Shown piece after piece: positions 59,091-63,718 of a stretch of DNA of 63,718 bases. Every line of letters starts with the position of its first letter. The stretch's first letter is position 1. This DNA comes from Clostridia bacterium (GTDB taxonomy: Bacteria; Bacillota; Clostridia; Christensenellales; Pumilibacteraceae): NCBI GenBank assembly GCA_017623435.1, contig JAGAPD010000052.1, positions 1 to 63,718 of the forward strand, written 5' to 3'. Under the pieces are notes generated by a model that saw only the letters and a program-made list of their open reading frames with translations, did not search any database and was not told the DNA's origin. A program made the position numbers and the translations under genes.

Positions 59091-59966
59091 ATGTGTTTAG
59101 ATATCAGAAAAACTACTATTAAAGTAGACGGACTAAAAAAAGAATATAAATTCTTGCAAATCAGCGACCTACATATGCTTAAAATGGACGAGCGCGACAG
59201 CGAGGCAAGACGAAAGGGCTACAAAAAGCGTGCCGACGATTATTTTACCCTTAACGGTGTTCCGACGTACGACCTTTTGCCCACGTTTTTAGAGGTGGCA
59301 AAAAGCGAAAACGCTTTACCTATTTTTACGGGCGACACCGTAGATATCCCTACTGAAAGCGCCTACGAAGTTTTGGATAAGTATATGCCACTTCCGCCTG
59401 ACGTTATGTTCATTTTTGGCAATCACGATTGGAGTTTTATGGATTATATCCACGGTATTGACCGCGACACCGTGACCAAAGACGACTATTGGAGCGACGA
59501 ATACCGTCAAAAATACTATCCTCGCTACCAAAAATTTGCGCAAAACGGCAATCTTCACTACCAGGCTATAGAGTGCGACGAAATTATCTACGCAGGCTTT
59601 GACAACACCGAAAATCAACTTGACCAAAGCCAATGCGATTTCTTAATCTCGCTATCTAAAAAGCAAAAGCCCATTATCATCTTTTGCCACAACCCCTTCT
59701 ATTGCGACACCCTGCATCAACCCTTGGTAGACCGCTGGGGTGAAAGAGGCGCAAACAGTACCGTCGTCAACGGAAAATCCTCACCTATGAACGAGCAAAC
59801 TAAAAACTTTTACCGTGCTATGCTTAGCCCGGATAGTAACGTTATTGCCGTTGTTGCAGGTCACGTACATATCGAGCACGACGACTTGATCGAAGGAAAA
59901 ATCCCTCAATACTGTGGCGCAGGCGCTTACTCAGGCATCGCCCGTTTGTTCACTATAAAAGCGTAA
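59091..59966 (+). CDS. Calcineurin-like metallophosphoesterase
   Basis: A 291-residue cytosolic phosphoesterase. All five metal motifs are present: ISDLHML (DxH), FTGDTVDIP (GDxxD), FGNHDWS (GNHD), IIFCHNPF (His) and VAGHVHIEH (GHxH). A GTG two codons upstream is in frame; the ATG was preferred, and the ribosome-binding site is weak (ACGGTG). It heads an operon with the GH78 rhamnosidase 21 bases downstream, so it may dephosphorylate a sugar phosphate or nucleotide linked to rhamnoside use. The substrate is not visible. Confidence 0.9.
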   Translation: MCLDIRKTTIKVDGLKKEYKFLQISDLHMLKMDERDSEARRKGYKKRADDYFTLNGVPTYDLLPTFLEVAKSENALPIFTGDTVDIPTESAYEVLDKYMPLPPDVMFIFGNHDWSFMDYIHGIDRDTVTKDDYWSDEYRQKYYPRYQKFAQNGNLHYQAIECDEIIYAGFDNTENQLDQSQCDFLISLSKKQKPIIIFCHNPFYCDTLHQPLVDRWGERGANSTVVNGKSSPMNEQTKNFYRAMLSPDSNVIAVVAGHVHIEHDDLIEGKIPQYCGAGAYSGIARLFTIKA

Positions 59967-59987
59967 CCCTTTTAAGGAGTAAAAAAT

Positions 59988-62552
59988 ATGAAAATTTTCA
60001 ACTGCAAGACCAACCGTATCACCTCTCCCTTAGGCTTTGCTATGGATAGCGCCACCCTTTCCTGGACGACGGAAAGTGACGTTTCGCAAAAGCAAACGAA
60101 GGCTCGCGTACTGGTAGCAATGGACACAGCGATGACGCAAATCGTCTACGACAGCACGGAAACTGACCTTTCCTGCACGGGCGTAAAACTCCCCTTAGCC
60201 TTAACTCCGCGCACCGCATACTACTGGACCGTACAGGTATGGGGCGACGGTGGCGATACCGCCATCTCTGAGGTAAACTACTTTGAAACGGGTAAGCGCG
60301 ACGAGACGCTACGAGGCGAATGGATCACTCCGCCCTGGACGGAGCATCCCTATATTCGCAAGTCCTTTCAAGCGACTGCCGTCAAAAAAGCGCGACTGTA
60401 TATTATAGGTCTTGGGCTTTACTATCTGGAAGTCAACGGCAAAAAGGTAGGTAACGATTTTCTTGCCCCGGGCTGTACGCAAATAGACCGATTAGGACAA
60501 ATTTACACCTACGATCTGACCGAATATCTCCGTGACGGCGACAACGCTTTGGGCGTAATGATGGGCAACGGCTGGTACAAAGCCACCTTCGGCGCGTCCT
60601 CCGTCCACCTCACAAAACAAACTCCCTTTATTGATAAATTTTTACTAAAAGCAGAACTGCGACTGACTTTGGCGGACGGCACGGAGCAAGTAATCGCCAC
60701 GGACGAAAGCTGGCGTTGCGCTCCGTCCCCTATCGTTGAGGACAGCATCTACGGTGGCGAAGTTTATGACGCTCGACTTGCAATTTCTCATTGGTCCGAG
60801 CCCGATTTTGACGATAGCAACTGGGATACCGTGACCGTTACTACGGCAGAGGGCGTAGGCACGCTTGCCGACCGCTTATCCCTGCCCATCGTCGTTAAGG
60901 AAAGGATCAAGCCCGTCGAAATTATTCACACTCCTGCTAACGAAACGGTTATAGACTTAGGTCAGAATATGACGGGTTGGCTTTCCTTCCGCGTCAACGA
61001 GCCTGCTGGCACGGTAATCAAGCTCCAACACGGCGAGCTTCTACAAGACGACTGCTTCTACAATGAAAATTTGCGCTCCGCAAAGGCTGAATACGTCTAT
61101 ATATCCGACGGAAACGAGGCAGTAGTTAGCCCACATTTCACCTTCTTCGGCTTTCGCTACGTAAAAATTACTGGCAACACGAAGCCCATTGACGTAAACG
61201 ATTTTACGGGTTGCGTGGTTTACTCGGATCTTGACGAAACGGGTTTCCTTACCACTTCAGACCCGCGCATCAATAGACTGTACCTCAACGCAAAGTGGAG
61301 TCAAAAAGACAACTTCCTCGATCTTCCTACGGACTGTCCCCAGCGTGACGAGCGCATGGGCTGGACGGGAGATGCGCAGATGTTCTGCAAAACCGCTTGC
61401 TACAATATGGACACTTACGCCTTTTACCGCAAGTATTTGCGCGATATCTGGACCGAGCAAAAGGATTTTGGCGGACGCGTAGGTCACGTTGCCCCCTCTT
61501 TCTTCAGAAATTACGACGATTTCAGCGACTTCTGGCAAGGCGGATCTTGCGCTTGGGGCGACGCCGCGGTCATTATCCCTTGGACTTTGTACGAGCATTT
61601 TGGCGACACCGCTATTTTAGAGGAATGCTACCAAAGTATGACGGGCTGGGTAGACTGGATCGACCGCACCGTTCTTAACGCGGACGGACTGTGGGAGTAC
61701 GGCTTTAAATTCGGCGACTGGCTTGCGCTGGACGGAGATCTTAGCAAAAACGACGGTTGCTACGGCGGTACGGACACCACCTACGTCGCCTCCGCTTATC
61801 TGAAATATTCCGCACAGCTCGTAGCCAAGGCTGCTACCGTTTTGGGGCGCACCGACGACGCCGCTTATTACCAAGCAATCAGCGACCGCACCAAAACTGC
61901 TATGCAAAAAGCATATTTTAGCGCAGACGGAACTATCAGTATCCGCACCCAAACCGCTCACGTTTTAGCGCTCGTCTTTGGTTTAGCAACGGAAGAACAA
62001 CGCCCCGCCGTGGGAAAAGCGCTTATCGAACTTCTTAAAGAAAGCGATATGCACCTGCGCACCGGTTTCGTAGGCACGCCCTTCCTGTGCCAGAGCCTGT
62101 CGGATGCAGGTTATTCACAAGCGGCATATACTCTGCTGTTCCAGGACGACTTCCCCAGCTGGCTATACGAAGTGAAAATGGGCGCAACGACCATTTGGGA
62201 ACGCTGGAATTCCGTCCTGCCCGACGGCAAAATCTCGGGCACGGGTATGAACTCGCTCAACCACTACACCTACGGCAGTATCGTTCAATGGATGTACGAG
62301 CATATCTGCGGTCTGACTTTGACCTCTCCCGGATTCAAAACCTTCAAAATCCGTCCCGAGTTCAGTAGCCGTTTCACAAGCGTTTCTATGAGATACGACT
62401 CCCCTATGGGCGCTATTGAAACGGGCTGGGAACAAACGGACGGCGGATATACCGTTACCGTGACCGTCCCCTTCGATACGACTGCCGTTTTAGAACTACC
62501 CGACAAACAGCCCTTAACCCTATCCCCAGGACGCCACACCATCACAGTCTAA
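59988..62552 (+). CDS. GH78 alpha-L-rhamnosidase
   Basis: An 854-residue glycoside hydrolase that removes terminal alpha-L-rhamnose. Domain order is normal: N-terminal Ig-like (about 1-105), two beta-sandwiches (about 120-420; YIIGLGLYYLEVNGKKVGND and IDLGQNMTGWLSFRV), an (alpha/alpha)6 barrel (about 430-780) and a C-terminal sandwich. The active-site block DCPQRDERMGWTGDAQMFCK carries the general-acid Glu/Asp cluster, and TIWERWNSVLPDGKISGTGM with LNHYTYGSIVQWMY completes the barrel motif. There is no signal peptide, so substrate is taken up before hydrolysis. AAGGAG precedes the ATG. It is cotranscribed with the phosphoesterase. Confidence 0.96.
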   Translation: MKIFNCKTNRITSPLGFAMDSATLSWTTESDVSQKQTKARVLVAMDTAMTQIVYDSTETDLSCTGVKLPLALTPRTAYYWTVQVWGDGGDTAISEVNYFETGKRDETLRGEWITPPWTEHPYIRKSFQATAVKKARLYIIGLGLYYLEVNGKKVGNDFLAPGCTQIDRLGQIYTYDLTEYLRDGDNALGVMMGNGWYKATFGASSVHLTKQTPFIDKFLLKAELRLTLADGTEQVIATDESWRCAPSPIVEDSIYGGEVYDARLAISHWSEPDFDDSNWDTVTVTTAEGVGTLADRLSLPIVVKERIKPVEIIHTPANETVIDLGQNMTGWLSFRVNEPAGTVIKLQHGELLQDDCFYNENLRSAKAEYVYISDGNEAVVSPHFTFFGFRYVKITGNTKPIDVNDFTGCVVYSDLDETGFLTTSDPRINRLYLNAKWSQKDNFLDLPTDCPQRDERMGWTGDAQMFCKTACYNMDTYAFYRKYLRDIWTEQKDFGGRVGHVAPSFFRNYDDFSDFWQGGSCAWGDAAVIIPWTLYEHFGDTAILEECYQSMTGWVDWIDRTVLNADGLWEYGFKFGDWLALDGDLSKNDGCYGGTDTTYVASAYLKYSAQLVAKAATVLGRTDDAAYYQAISDRTKTAMQKAYFSADGTISIRTQTAHVLALVFGLATEEQRPAVGKALIELLKESDMHLRTGFVGTPFLCQSLSDAGYSQAAYTLLFQDDFPSWLYEVKMGATTIWERWNSVLPDGKISGTGMNSLNHYTYGSIVQWMYEHICGLTLTSPGFKTFKIRPEFSSRFTSVSMRYDSPMGAIETGWEQTDGGYTVTVTVPFDTTAVLELPDKQPLTLSPGRHTITV

Positions 62553-62574
62553 TACAAGTATATAAAAGCCACCC

Positions 62575-62784
62575 CGCGATATAGCGTGATACTCTTAACG
62601 GAGTATTCACGCTAAACTATGATTGCCCTTACGGGCAAGTTATCAGTTATGAAACGCTTACGCATTGTTATGATTTGCGTCGCCAAGTTCGAGCTTGCAA
62701 AGGCAATAATATCATCACGCTAGCTTTGCAAGCTCATAACGGCGAGCAACGCGAGCCTCACAACTCTAAACTGAAAACCAATAA
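62575..62784. repeat. Gene-free multi-hairpin region after the rhamnosidase gene
   Basis: Three inverted repeats lie in series. AGCGTGATACTC pairs with GAGTATTCACGCT (62583-62613). TTGCCCTTACGGGCAA forms a stem at 62624-62638. GAGCTTGCAAAG (62691-62702) pairs perfectly with CTTTGCAAGCTC (62724-62735), and the pairing extends outward imperfectly through TCGCC / GGCGA. No open frame of note is present. It could be a degenerate mobile element or a structured RNA; the terminator at 62785 follows it. Confidence 0.5.
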
Positions 62785-62833
62785 AAAAAAGAGAGAACGT
62801 TTCGGCTACTAACCGATTTGTTCTCTCTTTTTG
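62785..62833 (+). terminator. Strong terminator after the multi-hairpin region
   Basis: AAAAAGAGAGAAC and GTTCTCTCTTTTT form a long stem with a small inner CGG/CCG hairpin. It ends the rhamnosidase transcript or the putative RNA. Confidence 0.85.
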
Positions 62834-62888
62834 CTTGTTATCAAAGCGAAAATTCTCCACTTAGGACATCACCTTCCCATGGGTTGGT

Positions 62889-62930
62889 GTGTAAAAGTAT
62901 TCTTCAGGTGTGTAGAATACTTTTTAATGC
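62889..62930. terminator. Bidirectional terminator after the small membrane gene
   Basis: AAAAGTATTCT and AGAATACTTTTT pair around a loop of about 10 bases. On the minus strand it ends the gene at 62947. Confidence 0.82.
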
Positions 62931-62946
62931 TTATATATTCTTAAAA

Positions 62947-63366
62947 TTAAATTACCACTCCTGCAATTACGCATGCTAAAGCAAATATTAGCGCAAATGT
63001 AAGAAATAACGCCAAAAAGGTTAAACCCATTTGTCCGCCTTTCCAACCGATTTTATTACCATAATCATCAAAAACTTCTTCCATTTTTTCGCCAGTTGCA
63101 AACATTAAATAAGCGCTACAGAATAATTGAACAACTACCGCAATAACATATCCCCACCAAGGAATAGAATACAATATGGCTACTATTGGCTTTATAAATA
63201 AAGCATAATCTTCTGACAACAACACAATCGTAGCAAGAATTGATGGAACAAGAATACCTAGAACATACATAATAATATTGACTACTATGTTATTTCTTGT
63301 AGTAGCAAACATATATACCAAAGCAATTAAAGCAAGTCCCCCAACAACAACCCATAAAAAATTCAT
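62947..63366 (-). CDS. Four-helix membrane protein of the second XRE module
   Basis: A 139-residue protein with four predicted membrane helices (about 2-20, 30-50, 60-88 and 115-138) and a short cytoplasmic loop (ATGEKMEEVFDDYGNKIGW). No family is recognised. Longer reading adds 24 residues out of the promoter; GGAGAAATCAT before the chosen ATG decides the start. It is divergent from a 66-residue XRE protein, and its promoter spacer is a palindromic operator, as in the module at 10642-11879. It is probably repressed by that XRE protein. Confidence 0.77.
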   Translation of the reverse strand: MNFLWVVVGGLALIALVYMFATTRNNIVVNIIMYVLGILVPSILATIVLLSEDYALFIKPIVAILYSIPWWGYVIAVVVQLFCSAYLMFATGEKMEEVFDDYGNKIGWKGGQMGLTFLALFLTFALIFALACVIAGVVI

Positions 63367-63409
63367 ATGATTTCTCCTTTGTTTATAGTGCCTCTCACTA
63401 TCTTTTATA

Positions 63410-63438
63410 ATTATACAAGAAGATTTCTTCTTTGTCAA
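63410..63438 (-). promoter_or_regulatory. Promoter of the membrane gene with a palindrome as spacer
   Basis: TTGACA, 17-bp spacer, TATAAT on the minus strand. The spacer holds AAGAAGATTTCTTCTT, a 7+2+7 inverted repeat. Confidence 0.87.
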
Positions 63439-63460
63439 GTATTTCGAGAAGATTTCTTCT
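63417..63460. promoter_or_regulatory. Paired operators of the second XRE module
   Basis: Two copies of the palindrome AGAAGATTTCTTCT, centred 29 bp apart: one in the minus-strand promoter spacer (63418-63431), one (63447-63460) reaching into the -10 box TATAAT (63460-63465) of the XRE gene. One repressor could thus shut both promoters. Confidence 0.85.
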
Positions 63461-63471
63461 ATAATATTAGT

Positions 63472-63672
63472 ATGAGTATTGGAGAAAAAATTAAAGAATT
63501 AAGATTAGAAAAAGGATTTTCTCAATTAACTTTAGGGAAAATAATAGGCGTAAGTCAAAAGGCTATAGATTATTGGGAGCGTAATGTTAACGAACCAAAA
63601 GCGAGTTACATAATTGCTATTGTGAAAACTTTCGATATAACTTTTGACGATTTTTTTGCTGAAATTAATTAA
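63472..63672 (+). CDS. Small XRE-family repressor of the second module
   Basis: A 66-residue Cro/C1-type HTH protein: KIKELRLEKGFSQLTLGKII and VSQKAIDYWERNVNEPKASY, with an acidic end (FDDFFAEIN). It has the same length as the protein at 11679 and the same arrangement relative to a divergent membrane gene. TATAAT is exactly 6 bases before the ATG and no Shine-Dalgarno site exists, so a leaderless mRNA is expected. Binding to the paired AGAAGATTTCTTCT operators would give autoregulation. Confidence 0.88.
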   Translation: MSIGEKIKELRLEKGFSQLTLGKIIGVSQKAIDYWERNVNEPKASYIIAIVKTFDITFDDFFAEIN

Positions 63673-63699
63673 GACATACCAAATTGGTATGTCTTTTGT
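63669..63699 (+). terminator. Terminator of the XRE gene
   Basis: AGACATACCAA and TTGGTATGTCT form a nearly perfect stem, followed by TTTTGTG. Confidence 0.88.
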
Positions 63700-63718
63700 G
63701 TTAATAAATTGCAACGAA

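Noticed and set aside
62575..62833. Possible retron or rRNA fragment after the rhamnosidase gene
   Set aside because: No reverse transcriptase nearby and no recognisable rRNA or msr/msd sequence; kept only as a structured region.
1..63718. Amber codons as sense codons genome-wide
   Set aside because: All other genes are open without internal TAG, and the hydrolase at 22327 ends with TAG directly before a terminator.

Overview
The window looks like a chromosomal segment of a moderate-GC member of the Bacillota, probably a gut-associated Clostridia. The evidence is near-consensus sigma-A promoters with 17-bp spacers, a T-box leader on thrS, the Bacillus-like gene order Sua5 / arginine-type phosphatase / rpiB, and many Gram-positive-type lipoproteins and CUT1 sugar-transport genes. 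The phylum is an inference; no rRNA or tRNA gene was recognised.

Layout. 1-1390: 5' part of pyruvate, phosphate dikinase with an in-frame TAG at codon 214. 1541-8784: two carbohydrate loci under AraC regulators (EamA-type transporter plus Gfo/Idh/MocA oxidoreductase; then a TIM-barrel epimerase, a neutral-ceramidase-like hydrolase and a DegT aminotransferase). 8838-11879: a small XRE repressor divergent from an operon encoding an HTH/zinc-ribbon/membrane protein and an MBG-repeat lipoprotein. 11946-17491: housekeeping genes (thrS with T-box, rpiB, phosphatase, Sua5) and small proteins. 17582-21275: operon of sugar kinase, SIS protein, DegT aminotransferase and a degenerate DegT homologue. 21474-25703: two AraC regulators, a second ceramidase-like hydrolase and an AEC transporter. 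25793-29088: leuS and an epimerase. 29127-29389: a MITE-like palindromic element. 29431-58878: a long minus-strand glycan/surface region with an MFS transporter, a cREC protein, an operon of solute-binding protein, two permeases and four secreted proteins, two DUF enzymes, an AraC regulator, a 1603-residue CotH-kinase surface protein, an SGNH hydrolase, an epimerase, a small membrane protein and a UroD-like protein. 59091-62552: metallophosphoesterase and GH78 alpha-L-rhamnosidase. 62947-63672: a second XRE/membrane-protein module.

How the parts fit together. Most genes serve uptake and processing of complex sugars: extracellular Ig-like and beta-helix proteins, transporters without a local ATPase, sugar isomerases, oxidoreductase, aminotransferases, kinase and rhamnosidase, each under local AraC control.

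The most unusual signals are these. (1) A family of about 14 hairpins with a shared TACGTACC-type core and CGTTTT arms. Ten act as or look like terminators, and four lie in frame inside genes. (2) Two divergent XRE/membrane-protein modules whose palindromic operators sit in promoter spacers. (3) Seven genes whose -10 box lies exactly 6 nt before the ATG, predicting leaderless mRNAs. (4) A nine-G tract that sets the -35/-10 spacing of the promoter of a 14.5-kb transport operon. (5) The amber codon in ppdK. (6) A pseudo-aminotransferase paired with an intact paralogue.
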